Numbered from the stretch's first letter, positions 1 through 9,710 are shown. The stretch is 13,823 nt of DNA from Larix sibirica (GCA_004151065.3 NWUY0300049589.1:6455-20277), one strand, 5' to 3'. The notes: generated by a model not told the origin, from the sequence alone. A program made the numbers and translations.

Positions 1-470
1 TTAGGCCATTTTGACCCAATGCCAAATTTGGGACATGACAGTTTTGCACTTTGCTTTGGATTCTTTCAAGCAATGAATCCCTTTCTTTTATTTGTTTGTT
101 TTTCTTGTTGTCTTCTTAGATTATTGACTCACTCATTTACCTAGATTTATGGACTATATGTAGTGGATTGAGATGTATGCAAGGGATCTTACCATTGTAA
201 TGTTTTTAGAGGGTAACATTGTCCGTAGTTTTGGTTGTTGCTCGTAAGAAGCCATTGTCAAGATCATGTTGCAAGGCTTTGTTACATACCCTTATCCATC
301 AGTTTGGTTGGGAGGCTCATCCACAATACATCAGCATGCATTTGTTTCCTTCACCTCCACCACTGCATGTCACAACATCAACAAATACTACAATGTATTC
401 ATAAACCTTCATAGTCCAAACATCAAGAAAAATGGGTTGCGATATCCATCCAACAAATGTATTATTGAAG
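1..470. other. Unrecognised AT-rich flank
   Basis: No gene, RNA or transposon terminus is recognisable in this stretch. Open frames are short (about 60-95 codons), overlap one another in different frames and carry no motif that I recognise. The sequence is AT-rich and reads like decayed intergenic DNA leading into the tandem array. Confidence 0.5.
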
Positions 471-1840
471 TTCCCACTGCGTGTGATCAATTTTCTTTCA
501 AGTTCTATTGCTCATATTTTCATTCACATAATTCCACCATGGAAAGTTGAAAATCCCATCATAGTTTTCCATGCATATAGTTCCACCTATACAAGGTATA
601 TCAGTTCAAGATGTTGCATAATTGCTAGGAAGATGATGGTTCCATGTCAAAGTTTCACCCCTCTAAATTCGTCCATACTATTAAATTCCATGCCAAAGTT
701 CTACTATTCCAAGTTCCACCATTATATTTTCACCATGTAAAGGCCATGAAAGTTCCATCAAAGTTTTATACCCATATAATTGCATCAAAGTTTTATATCC
801 ATGCAATTCCACATAATGGATGCTTGGATTCCACTTGTATCTAAGATGTTTTGTAAATGTTAGGTAAGAAATGGTTCCATGTCAAAACTCCACCTATGTG
901 ATAAATTCCCACTACATGTGATTAATTATGTTTCAAGTTCTATTTCTCCTATTTCCATTCACATAATTCCACCATGGAAAGTTGAAAATTCCATCACAGT
1001 TTTCCATGCATATAGTTCCACCTATACAGGGTATCTTGGTTCAAGATGTTGCATAATTGCCAGGAAGATGATGGTTCCATGTCAAAGTTTCACCCCTCAA
1101 AATTTCTTCATACTATTAAATTACATGCCAAAGTTCTACTATTCCAAGTTCCACCATTACAGTTTCACCATGTAAATTTCATGAAAGTTCCATCAAACTT
1201 TTCTACCCATATAATTCCACATGAAAGTTCCGTCAAAGTTTATATCCATGCAATTACACATAATTGATTCTTGGATTCCACTTGTATATAATATTTTTTG
1301 TAAATGTTAGGTAAGCAATGGTTCCATGTCAAAACTCCACCCATGTGATCAATTCCCACTGCATGTGATCAATTCCAATTTCAATTTCTATTGCTCCTAT
1401 TTCCATTCACATAATTCCACCATGGAAAGTTGAAAATTTCATCACAGTTTTCCATGCATATAGTTCCACCTATACAAGGTATCTCGGTTCAAGATGTTGC
1501 ATAATTACTAGGAAGATGATGGTTCCTTGTCAAAGTTTCACCCCTCAGAATTCCTCCATATTATTAAATTCCATGCCAAAGTTATACTCTTCCAAGTTCC
1601 GCCATTATAGTTTCACCATATAAAGGCCGTGAAAGTTCCATCAAAGTTTTAGGCCCATATAATTCCACATGAAAGTTCCGTCAAAGTTTTATATTCATGC
1701 AACTCCACATAATGGATGCTTGGATTCCACTTGTATCTAATATGTTTTGTAAATGTTAGGTAAGCAATGGTTCCATGGCAAAACTCCACCCCTTACAATT
1801 CCTACATAATACATATGATCAATTTCACGTTAAACTTCCA
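471..1840. repeat. Tandem array, three ~435-449 bp units plus partial fourth
   Basis: Four separate anchors recur with consistent spacing. ATTCCACCATGGAAAGTTGA occurs at 531, 965 and 1414. GATGATGGTTCC occurs at 632, 1067 and 1515. The ATTCCACTTGTAT block follows the anchor at 814, 1261 and 1710. GTAAATGTTAGGTAAG occurs at 853, 1300 and 1749. Units run about 471-905, 906-1352 and 1353-1799, and a fourth decays within about 40 bases. Units are rich in TTCCA words. Each has an internal sub-duplication, for example 1180-1219 against 1220-1258. Copy 1 lacks about 13 bases of that sub-unit, which explains the shorter first period. An ~70-codon frame stays open in all three units, but the changes between units are mostly amino-acid-changing, so I read the array as non-coding satellite-like DNA. 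Confidence 0.93.
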
Positions 1841-2208
1841 TTAATATAATGTCAAAGACCCTAACTACAATATTCTAGAAATTTTAGAATAAATTTACAA
1901 TTTGAAAAATGATTAGCAAATTAATAATGTCAGTTAGAATTTACAAGCTTATTTTCTTTTTTGGGTCTTAAGAGAAATACAAATAGATTTCATTAAATTA
2001 TATGTTTATGCTTATAAGGAAATTAATATTCCTCCAATGAAATATCCTAGTAAATAGTTTTACTTGAATGTTGTAGGTATAAACATTCTGGTGCGTGAAC
2101 TATGTTTAATCTTCCTTAAATATACATTCTTAAATGCACAAATATATAGGTTTGAACCAATTATAACATGTTTTTTATGCAGGAGCATTCTTGGTTCATG
2201 ACAATCTT
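1841..2208. other. AT-rich spacer, nothing recognised
   Basis: This is low-GC sequence without a long open frame, terminal repeat or recognisable domain. It separates the tandem array from the T-rich duplication. Confidence 0.4.
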
Positions 2209-2410
2209 GTAAACCCCAAAACAACTTATATTCAAATTTTGTTTTTTTTTTTATTTTTTTGTTTGAATTTTGATTTTTTTTTTTTTTTTTTTTTTGAATT
2301 TTTANGTAAACCCAAAAACAACTTATATTCAAATTTTGATTTTTTTTTTTTTTTTAAAATTTTTTTTTTTTTTTTTATTTTTTTGTTTGAATTTTGATTT
2401 TTTTTTCTGA
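2209..2410. repeat. T-rich duplication of ~97 bp around a single N
   Basis: The segment starting GTAAACC at 2209, followed by AACTTATATTCAAATTTTG, recurs at 2306, an offset of 97 bases. Each copy is followed by long T runs and a GTTTGAATTTTGA block. The only ambiguous base in the window, N at 2305, lies exactly at the junction of the two copies. Open frames here encode runs of F or K only and are not genes. The arrangement suggests an unresolved homopolymer join that duplicated one segment rather than a true tandem repeat, though slippage is possible. Confidence 0.85.
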
Positions 2411-2796
2411 AGAGATTGATAAACATGTGCAATAAAAGCAATATTAGAAAAATATTAAAACAAAAGAAATAATGACACATTCATACAGAAAGGCACACTA
2501 GTCTACTTCTACATTTAAATTCATGAAAAGGGGGGGTATGGGTCTCCTATTGGGAAAAGAAATAGTAAAACTTAGAAAGGAAAAAAAAAATATTTAAACC
2601 ATACCTCAACTCCTCTATAAGGTTGTCTTGAAGCCTTGAAAGACATGATGGTTCTAAAGTTGGATAAAATCAAAATGCAAGAAGAGATTTAGCCATTGTA
2701 GAAGAAAAGACTTGTTTCGAAGTTCATGGGAATGAGGTCTTCAATCTTAACGGTGAAACAATGGACCTTTCAAATCTCCAACATTTCAAGAGATGT
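2411..2796. other. Flank of the gypsy element, no recognised gene
   Basis: This AT-rich sequence lies between the T-rich duplication and the outer edge of the 3' LTR. On the minus strand, 2605-2760 contains a partly open stretch ending in an AG/GTATGG donor-like sequence. It has an internal stop and I recognise no protein in it. I could not identify a target-site duplication next to the LTR; the five bases before it are GATGT. Confidence 0.4.
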
Positions 2797-3140
2797 TGAT
2801 ATGGGTAAAAGGGTGTACTGGGTTTCAAATTAGAGAGGTAAAGTAGAATGCAAAGTGATCAGTCAAACATATGCTCAAAAAGTGTAATTGTATACTTTAT
2901 ATATTTTATTATATGGTATTTATATAGTTATACAAGAACAAGTCTAACTAAATATATTGTTAAGCAAATAAACACATATTGTCTTACAATTGAATGGTAG
3001 ACAACCATTAACATTTACAATAAAATGGTGATTTGTCTTCACTATTGGTGTTTAATTATTCTCGAGCTACGTGTTGTCATCCTTTGAGTTTTTGGAGTGC
3101 ACCTTCCAAGGTTAGGCACTAGGATCTAAGGATGCACACT
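2797..3140 (-). repeat. 3' LTR of the gypsy element
   Basis: This aligns along its length with 9724-10062. Shared blocks include TGATAT at the left edge, GTAGAATGCAA, TAATTGTATAC, TTATATAGTT, GCAAATAAACA against ACAAATAAACA, TGGTGATTTGTCTTCA against TGGTTTGTCTTCA, CCAAGGTT and GGATGCACAC against GGATACACAC. A minus-strand TATA-like CTATATAAATA at 2917-2927 matches the TATA box of the other LTR. Just inside the right edge, 3154-3161 is a pyrimidine run (purine-rich GGAGGAAA on the minus strand), a possible remnant of the polypurine tract. The right boundary is approximate. Confidence 0.82.
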
Positions 3141-3349
3141 CAAAGTTTGTATTATTTCCTCCATGTTTAAGTGAAAATGTCCATAATTTCTCCATAGGAT
3201 GAGGGAAGTCGTTTTGCAAAGATTTGTAATTAGCCTTTGTCAACCCACTAGATATTGAGTGTAATGTCAATGACAAGTATACATAGTGTGTGAATCCAAC
3301 AAGGTGCCCTACTCCAAGGATTATTGGCACTGTGGTATATGATATGCTA

Positions 3350-3500
3350 GATGTGAGAGAAGGATTTCTTCCTCCAAATGAGAGGGATCATATAGTTTAA
3401 GGTGGGAAACATTGATGACATTGTGAATGCCCAAGTGTACTATAAGATCCAACATGAATCCATGGTCACCAACTTATAGAATGATAGTGTAAGGGTCATA
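3350..3500 (-). pseudogene. Integrase C-terminal tail remnant
   Basis: A minus-strand frame here reads HNVINVSHLKLYDPS. It resembles the end of plant Ty3/gypsy polyproteins, where the integrase C-terminal region closes with an FNVSDLKPY-like phrase before the 3' LTR. It lies at the expected place, between the catalytic core and the LTR. The surrounding frame is broken by stops. The family assignment rests on this motif and its position. Confidence 0.7.
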
Positions 3501-3619
3501 AAAGAGAGGAAATCATTTGTGATGGTTCTAATTCTTAAACGGATTCTTACTCAAATAGAGCTAAACGCATTCTTGAAATGGATAGTGTAAGTGGTGGCAA
3601 TCACATAATTCCTTGTACT

Positions 3620-4560
3620 TAGCTTGTGGTTGTTGTATCACATTGCAAACTCGATGATCGATACCTCCAATGTTCTGAACAAAGGTGGAGGCATGTTGTT
3701 GTTTTGAATCATAATGGGGAGACAATGCTAGATAGACTAGAAACTTATAAGGGGCAAGAGGTTGGAACCCACAAAAAACTTGAAGTGGAGAATGATTGGT
3801 GGAAGTATGTACTACCCAATTATAACTATGTTGTATGCTATGAAGGTAGGTTTCACGGTGTTTGTTATGGCTAAATTGAGTGTGGACGACATGGATGAAG
3901 GTATAGTTGACGGATTTAGTTTAACTCTTGGTTTGAGGATGGAAGCTAGTAGAATATCTCAGCTTGCAACCCACAAAATTCCATAGTTTTTCCAAAAACT
4001 GGGGAGTCTTGCTCAGAAATGATACATAGTAGGGGTCAAAAAGAAGACCAGACATGTTGAAAAGAGAAAGAAACAGTTTGGGAAGCATCAATATAGTCTT
4101 GTGTAAGCGATAAAGAAGGCCATTTTATAAAACTGGCAAACAATTAAAATAATGCAGGTGTGTTTGTAGAAGGTGGGAAAAGGGATGCTAATCAAATCCA
4201 TGAAGATGGATTCCCAGGGCCAAGGAGTAGGTAGAGGCTAGTAGAGGACCAGTTTGTGATTAGAAGGCTTGGCAAGTTACTATAGGAAACACATCAATGG
4301 ATAGATTCATCTACAAATTTGTGCATGGATGGTAAATAAAATTAACAATACATGTGATGAAAAAAAATTGAGTGCCAAAATGACCATCATATGCCAAGGA
4401 ATAGGAATCCTTAAGGAATATCAAGAGGTTAAGTTGGTTGGGAAATTAAAGTTGGTTAACTTTGCAAAACCAACCATCATTAAGAGAGTAGTCTAGGAAG
4501 GTTGTATGATTAATTGTGGTAGGGTTCTACAATGTTTCACCACAATGTCGAAGAAAGAGT
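3620..4560 (-). pseudogene. Degenerate Ty3/gypsy integrase
   Basis: Minus-strand frames contain PWESIFMDL at about 4196-4219, matching the PWE-MDF block with the first catalytic aspartate (codon 4196-4198). Further on is SFHPQTKS near 3924-3950, matching the HPQTDGQTE block. In that block the usual glycine position is a stop (3921-3923) and the catalytic glutamate position reads lysine (3915-3917). Several frameshifts and stops interrupt the domain. The intact enzyme would insert element cDNA into host chromosomes. This copy cannot do so, having lost the acidic third member of the D,D,E triad as well as its reading frame. Confidence 0.85.
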
Positions 4561-4619
4561 AGGAAGTGCACAATCGCTTCCAAATTTCGTAGGTTGCACA
4601 TCGAATGTTCAAAATGTGC

Positions 4620-5035
4620 ATGGCTTGAGCTGGGGGTCTAATCAATTTGTATTGCCTTTCTTGTATGTAATGAGTAAATGAAATTGTTGTATACTAAATC
4701 CCACTTGAGATGGAAATTTTATTTCTATAACCTAGTCTAAGGTCATTTAAAGAAAAATAAGCGGATGGTGATCAATGTGCAAGGCTATCTCAAGGATATA
4801 ATGCCTCCATTATTTCAGTGATTAGATAGAGAATAGAACTCTTTGTCATAGGTGTTATGAGTCTCTATATGGTAGGAAAATTGATGTCCTTCTTGTCTTA
4901 GTATAGTGTTTAAGGAAAATTAATATGCACCCATCTCAATCTCATACAATTGTTGTAAATTCAAAAAAAAGAGAAATAGCTTAATTTGCACTTAGCACTA
5001 ATTTAAGTTCCTCAAAAGCTTGTTGTGTCATTGGG
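4620..5035 (-). pseudogene. Degenerate RNase H domain of gypsy pol
   Basis: Minus-strand frames give TQQAFEELK at about 4996-5022, equivalent to the conserved AFEELK step between RT and RNase H. Next comes a decayed equivalent of the FEVECDAS block in which the aspartate position reads glycine (EIEMGAY). DKEFYSL and HIDHHPL equivalents follow. Frames change several times. The intact domain degrades the RNA strand of the RNA:DNA hybrid during reverse transcription. The order RT, RNase H, integrase is as expected for Ty3/gypsy. Confidence 0.8.
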
Positions 5036-5039
5036 AATC

Positions 5040-5860
5040 AACTGAAAGTTTTTGGTTGGATAATTGATATAAGGGGTGAGCAAGATGAGAGAAATGTTGG
5101 ATGAATTTTATATATTAATTGAGGCCACCAAGAAAATTTTGAGTCTAGATGTGGAGGTAGGAGTGGTTCATTGAGTGAGAGAAACAAATTTAGAAGGATC
5201 CACATGAACACTGGACAAATCAATGAGAAAACCTATTAGGAGGTGGAATTTTGTCATAAAATGTGCATACGAGGTCCATTATAATCTAGACATGTTGGAT
5301 ATGGTCCTCCCAGATTTTGTTAAAGATAAGTATATCATTGAGGAACAACACAACAATCTTTCCATATGTAGTCTAAAAAGATCATTGATAATCCTCATAG
5401 ATGTAATCGTGGCATTGGTTACACTAAAAGGAATCACAATCCATTCATACATGTTGAATTTGGTTTTGAAAATCATTTTCTAACTATCACACAACTCCAT
5501 GTGCACAATAATAATCGGATGTGAGGCCCATCTTGGTGCAATATTGAGTGCCATTAAGTTAATCAAGAGATCATCAATACACAACAAAGGGTATCAAATT
5601 TTTATTAAGAGAAGGTCTCCTTATTTTTCTTTCTTGGGGGAGATAAAGTCAATGAACCACAAGGAGAGGATTTTGTTTGAATGTGACCTTTATTAATGAA
5701 ATTTTGAATTTTCTTTTCCATTTCATTATGCTCCAAGGGGCAGAGGTGGTAGGTTGGATAGGTTGGAAGGGAAACACTAAGTATGAGATCCATAGAATGA
5801 TGGATGGTACGAGGTGGGGACAGGCCTTTAGGCTATAGGTATCCAAAAGATCTTTTTACA
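5040..5860 (-). pseudogene. Degenerate Ty3/gypsy reverse transcriptase
   Basis: The start of RT is recognisable at 5605-5793 as DLILSVSLPTYPTYHLCP, equivalent to DLIPGASLPNxPxYRMSP, followed by a KGHIQTKSSPC block. KTKFNMYEWIVIPFSVTNA at about 5410-5470 matches the YEWLVMPFGLTNAP step. The active-site motif YLDD is present, in a shifted frame, as FLND (Asn codon 5337-5339, Asp 5334-5336), so the first active-site aspartate is lost. The thumb region reads VDPSKFVSLT and IKFIQHFSHLAHPL at 5050-5200. At least two frameshifts and several stops are present. The domain set identifies the element as Ty3/gypsy rather than copia. Confidence 0.92.
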
Positions 5861-6075
5861 TGCTACAAAAAGGAAACTTGTCGACATTATCCTATTTGAG
5901 TTGTTGAATCATGTATAACCTAAGACATTGGCTGAGGGATGTTTGGTGAATAGTAGTTATGTCAATTAATAGATGGGATGTGCGAGTGGACAGAGGTGGG
6001 TTAGAGTGTAAATGGTACTTGCGACCTTGCAACTCTAACGTATAGGTATTATGTCTCCCATCATGACTGGAAAAC
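5861..6075 (-). pseudogene. Protease-to-RT linker of gypsy pol (3' part)
   Basis: In the minus-strand reading this decayed stretch connects protease to RT. A W-x-T-x-YLYV phrase near 6020-6060 occupies the place where plant elements have LGRPWQYD followed by a tyrosine-rich line. It begins abruptly at 6075 because the CACTA-like element has split it from 7941 onward. It contains stops, and the assignment rests mainly on position. Confidence 0.5.
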
Positions 6076-6107
6076 CACTACATTTGGGTGCAAAGTCCAA
6101 TGTTAGA
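6076..6107 (+). repeat. Left terminal inverted repeat of CACTA-like element
   Basis: Starts CACTACATTTGG and pairs with 7908-7940 in inverted orientation. The right end has three extra bases after CACTA. The remaining mismatches are G/A or C/T, as expected from decay of methylated cytosines. Confidence 0.7.
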
Positions 6108-6819
6108 CCAATATTCATGACATCGATCTCATGTCAATATAAATTTTTTAGAATGTCAGCCTAAATTCATTAGCCTATCAACGCTCTAAGAAATACATCA
6201 ATATGACGTCAATTTATTAACACCTTATAGAGGTTAAGTCTCGATGTTGCACATTCCATGTGGCACCTAATAGTGCATATACCAATAATCTGTCGACATC
6301 CTTTCTATAATACATGACCATACATATTAAAATGAGTAATCATCTACAAACAATCAAAACAAGTAATTGTGAAGGTTTAATCACCTAATTTCAAATATAG
6401 ACTGCATATTTGAATATAATTCCAATTAAAATCATTAATCACCACTAAAGCAAGAATAACCATGAAAGATGCCAACAAAGTTTAGACAAAAAAACACTTA
6501 AAATTTAAATAATAGAACATAATTGAATAGGTGTTAGGATTTGAAACCAGATCTCCTTTGGGCCTTACTAAGGAACACTTGTAATAAGGAAAAAGAGCTT
6601 GTAAAACAAAGATTACTAAAAAAGGACACCTAGATCTGCTTTAAAGGAGGACTAAACTAAATGAGGGTTTTTTATATATTCAAATTATTTTGGAAACCGT
6701 ACTATCAAAATTGTTTTAACTTCATGTAGAGAAACCAACAAATAAAAAATATGTTTAAAAAAACAAACAAATGTAAGAATAAAATTAATAATAATAAAAC
6801 ACAAAAGAGGGGATTTTTA

Positions 6820-7340
6820 TGGACAAAGTGAAGCTAGTGGCCTTTGAGAACAAATAAAACTGCCATGAAATGCCAAATAAATTATTCTTCAATCTATTGA
6901 ATGAAAAATATGAAATGAAAATGGAAACCTTGTAAGAAAAGAAATATTGAAATAGAAAAGATGGCCTCCTAATTCAACCTACAAGTAAAACAAATAAAAG
7001 CTGGCTTTTCCCATAGCTACAAAGGGAGAGTAGAACCATGGTTCTTCATCCTTCAAACTTGCAAACACATGGGGCAAAAGTTTTGACAAAAAATAGGCCA
7101 ACATCCTTTAAAAATGAATAAAAGAGTGATAAAACCCCAAATAATTTATTTGTGTATCTAGAGAATGGCAAAAAAAATAAGGAAATGGAAACCCTATCAG
7201 AAAATAAAGAGAGGGATAGAAAAGATGGCCTCCTTCAACCTATAGACAAAATAAATAAATAGTTGGGCCTTTCCATGGCTATAATGAGAGGAGTAGAGCC
7301 ATCGTTCTTCATCCTTCAAACTGACAAACAAAACCAAGAA
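6820..7340. repeat. Direct duplication of ~263 bp inside the CACTA-like element
   Basis: Two diverged copies lie about 263-264 bases apart, roughly 6820-7078 and 7084-7340. Paired anchors are CCAAATAA at 6873/7137, ATGGCCTCCT at 6961/7225 and GTTCTTCATCCTTCAAACT at 7041/7304. The copies differ by many substitutions and small indels, so the duplication is old. No protein is encoded. It lies in the middle of the element and may be internal satellite-like expansion. Confidence 0.85.
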
Positions 7341-7434
7341 TGAGAAGATTAGCAAACAACTATATATGGATGTAAGTAGGTATGAATGAAACCTTCAAAT
7401 GTCTATAATCATAATACAATGGAGGGATTCATAC

Positions 7435-7560
7435 CATGGCCAAGAGAAAATCCAAATCATTATGCCTTCCTCCTGAAATTCTTGAAACCCTAACCTTCAA
7501 AAACTCGAAACCCTAAGAGGAAGAAAAGGGGAAGACAACAGGAGAGAAGACGAGAAGTAA
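7435..7560 (-). promoter_or_regulatory. Telo-box-bearing segment resembling a plant 5' leader
   Basis: GAAACCCTAA occurs twice within about 25 bases, near 7486 and 7508. AAACCCTAA (telo-box) is typical of promoters and 5' leaders of housekeeping and translation genes in plants. Read on the minus strand, a CT-rich stretch with two AGGGTTT motifs precedes an ATG near 7460, the layout of a plant mRNA leader. No reading frame of note follows. It could be a leader captured by the transposon or a chance match. Confidence 0.3.
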
Positions 7561-7907
7561 GAATGAAATGATAAATCAAGGTTGGGAAGCCCATTTTGTT
7601 CTCAAAATCTAATTCTAAATTAAAATAAAGCATTGTAATTTATCTTAGCATTTAAGTTTTTTTACAAAGACGTCAGTACATCGATGTCCCACTAATATAG
7701 TAAATTCTCGTTGACATGGTCAAATTGTATTGATCATGTTAATGGGATTTTACTATATCATTATAACATTGGTGCATCAATTCCATTAGAAAAAAACATC
7801 AGTATACTGACATTTATTAGGGTTAGTAGTAGGGAAAAAGAGTAAATTTCAAGAATTTGCAATGAAATCCAATGTCAAAATCAATTATTACCATCAACAT
7901 CAAATAT

Positions 7908-7940
7908 CAATGTTGGATTTTGTATCCAAATGTAATAGTG
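7908..7940 (-). repeat. Right terminal inverted repeat of CACTA-like element
   Basis: Ends in AATAGTG, so its inverted form begins CACTATTACATTTGGATACA and matches the left terminus. The next base outside on each side (C at 6075, G at 7941) also pairs, so the exact end could be one base further out. Confidence 0.7.
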
Positions 7941-8200
7941 GCATTGTCAATAATCTAATAAGGACGGCCTAATATAAGATCAACACATTGCAATCAAGGT
8001 GAGGCGTGTTAGGAAAATGGATCTTAGAAATGAAGGCTTGGGATATGAGGTTTTGTTCACACCATTGTTAATAATTAGATGGTCCATGCATTGTTGGATC
8101 TGCTAGTTTTGATGAAAGAGTGAGGAGTTTATTCCTAGTGTAAAGGTGGGCATTAAATCTAGATTGGGGGTGGAAGGGTTGTCAATATTAATGAGATCAA
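7941..8200 (-). pseudogene. Protease remnant of the gypsy element (5' part)
   Basis: A minus-strand frame reads NKTSYPKPSFL at 8034-8057, equivalent to the HPKPYKVSW-type line that follows the catalytic aspartate in plant gypsy proteases. The segment where DSGS would be expected (about 8095-8115) is decayed and no catalytic DSG or DTG is seen. The sequence breaks at 7940, where the CACTA-like element begins. The domain would process the Gag-Pol polyprotein in an intact element. This copy cannot be functional. Confidence 0.6.
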
Positions 8201-8219
8201 ATTCAAGGAGGTGAGGTTC

Positions 8220-9010
8220 TTAAGTGGGTGTCGTAAGTAAGATCTTAGCCTCTTGGAAATATTTTAAGGTGCAACAATCAATTTTTTCATGTGTGGAGGC
8301 GTGATGGAAAGAATATAATTTGGTGCTACATATAGAAGAGGAAGGAGCATTGGGGGAATGGTGAAATCTAGGGGTTTGGGCAAGAGGATGAGATGGGTGT
8401 TTGATGGCATCTTTATTTTCCAAGGCTAGGGCACACTAAATGGCCTCATAAAGAGTATTATTTTGAAACAAGAGAACAACATATCGCAAAGAAGGTAGTA
8501 AACTATAATAAACTTGACAATAATTACCTCTTTAGCATCAGTAATGTGGAGTTGACTTCAGAGCTTGGAAAAGAGTTCAATAAACAAATGTAATGCCTAC
8601 CCAAATGTCTGCCACAACTGCAACCAATGTGTAAGGAGGTATCTCCAATATGAAGGGTGTGAAAGCATGCACGAAAGATTATAGTGAAGTCATTCCAAGA
8701 CCCTGCAATTTCATCATTGAGTTAGTCAACCAAATCAACACCTAAAAATGGTTGATGCAAAAATTAAAATTTCTACATATAGTCACGCCACCAATCTAAT
8801 GCATTACCATCCAGATGTTCCCTAACATGTGTCACTTTCTTAGTCTCAATCGAGGCAAGGTGGTTCTAAAAATAGATCTGCAAGTCTTTATTCCAAAATA
8901 TACTTTCTCCTCATCCATAGTTCTAGTAAATCGAGGGAGAGAGATTCGACCACCTAGTTGGATCCCTGGGTGAGAGCGTGCCTTGGTGATAAACTCATAT
9001 GTTGGGCCTC
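8220..9010 (-). pseudogene. Degenerate gag of the gypsy element
   Basis: Gag forms the virus-like particle that packages element RNA. The clearest mark is LDGNALDWWRD at 8782-8814, the A-L-x-W-W block of plant gypsy Gag. Upstream, LPRF and FxGIKTCRSIF-like phrases at about 8880-8950 match the start of the Gag core. The C-terminal part (8220-8423, open for 67 codons) has H-x4-H-x4-C, residues 40, 45 and 50, followed by LK. This resembles the zinc-knuckle-like region in which a cysteine has become tyrosine. Frameshifts separate the pieces. The true start codon cannot be chosen. Confidence 0.8.
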
Positions 9011-9710
9011 ATATCTACCTTCTTGAACCTATTAGGTGAGGCATGGGTGTCCCATGAACTATTGTAGAATATCAATGTTGTCTACCATGGTGGAGAGTGG
9101 TGTAGTTGGTTCATAACAAACAAAGGAAATTTTTAAAATGGCATGCAATTGTTGCACAAAAGGATCTAGGAAGAGATTAGGGTTTCTCTATCTAGATTGG
9201 TTTAGGAGGCAATGATAGATTCTCTAGCTAGACTATGTTAGGAGGAGGTGAAGTTAATATCGAAATCTATGATATTATCTTAGAAAGTAGTGCATGGCTA
9301 GCCCAAGTGTGCCAAGGGGATCACAAGGGGGCCTAGCCAAGCCCCCCCTACTTGGGGGGTTTAGAGGCAAAGCCCTTAAGGTGAAAAATTTTTGGAGCCT
9401 TCCACTGTAATATGGTTATTTTCTGGAACCTTCCTATGTATTTTATAAAAGCAAAATGGCCCCTAAAATGTTTGGATAGGGAAAAGTTGTAAGAAATTTT
9501 ATCAAGTAATAATAAAATTTCAAGTTTCCATTACCCCATGGTTTACCAAAACCTACTTACAATAAGGTTTTCGACATAAATCTTGTGTTCTATTGTTATT
9601 GTTTATTTCTTGTGTTTTTAATATTTTGCTAACAAACTAATGAGAATGCAAAGCTGTGAAGTTTTGTAGAAGACTAAATAACCATTAAAATTTATTGAGC
9701 CAAGCTCGAT
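9011..9710 (-). other. Leader between primer-binding site and gag
   Basis: In element orientation this is the untranslated leader, about 700 bases, without a protein frame I recognise. It contains a G/C-tract cluster at 9316-9359 able to form alternative stems, and the TGGCTCAATAAA word (minus strand, 9691-9702) next to the primer-binding site, shared with the second element. Confidence 0.6.

Larger units (their letters stand above)
6076..7940. mobile_element. Nested non-autonomous CACTA-like DNA transposon (~1.87 kb)
   Basis: The left end, CACTACATTTGGGTGCAAAG, and the inverted right end, CACTATTACATTTGGATACA, form an imperfect terminal inverted repeat of about 30 bases. With one 3-base gap, 24 of 29 positions match, and all five mismatches are transitions. 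Both start with CACTA, the signature of the En/Spm superfamily. The ends sit exactly where the gypsy protease region is interrupted. Subterminal palindromes occur on both sides: GACGTC at 6205-6210 and 7669-7674, and GACATCGAT at 6119-6127 with ACATCGATGT at 7678-7687. No transposase frame is present, so it would depend on enzyme from elsewhere. A clean 3-bp target duplication is not visible (AAC against GCA), which leaves some doubt about superfamily. Confidence 0.68.

Noticed and set aside
432-1620. Three parallel open frames of about 70-100 codons in the tandem units, with similar translations, suggesting a repeated small protein.
   Set aside because: By eye, copies 1 and 2 differ by about eleven amino-acid-changing changes against two silent ones in the shared frame, with no sign of constraint. 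The upstream part of the frame is closed by TGA in copy 3. The openness follows from the units being recent copies.
2060-2480. Open frames rich in F or K around the T runs.
   Set aside because: They are translations of homopolymer tracts spanning an N and have no coding character.
2605-2760. Possible captured exon on the minus strand ending in AG/GTATGG.
   Set aside because: It has an internal stop and no recognisable protein. A donor-like sequence alone is too weak to support it.
2792-2796. GATGT as a target-site duplication of the gypsy element, with another GATGT near 10113.
   Set aside because: The second copy is about 50 bases beyond the end of LTR similarity, so it is probably chance.
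3626-3986. Plus-strand open frames of 74-82 codons.
   Set aside because: They are antisense shadows of the minus-strand integrase remnant.
5223-5696. Plus-strand open frames of 65-86 codons.
   Set aside because: They run antisense to the clearly identified RT domain on the minus strand.
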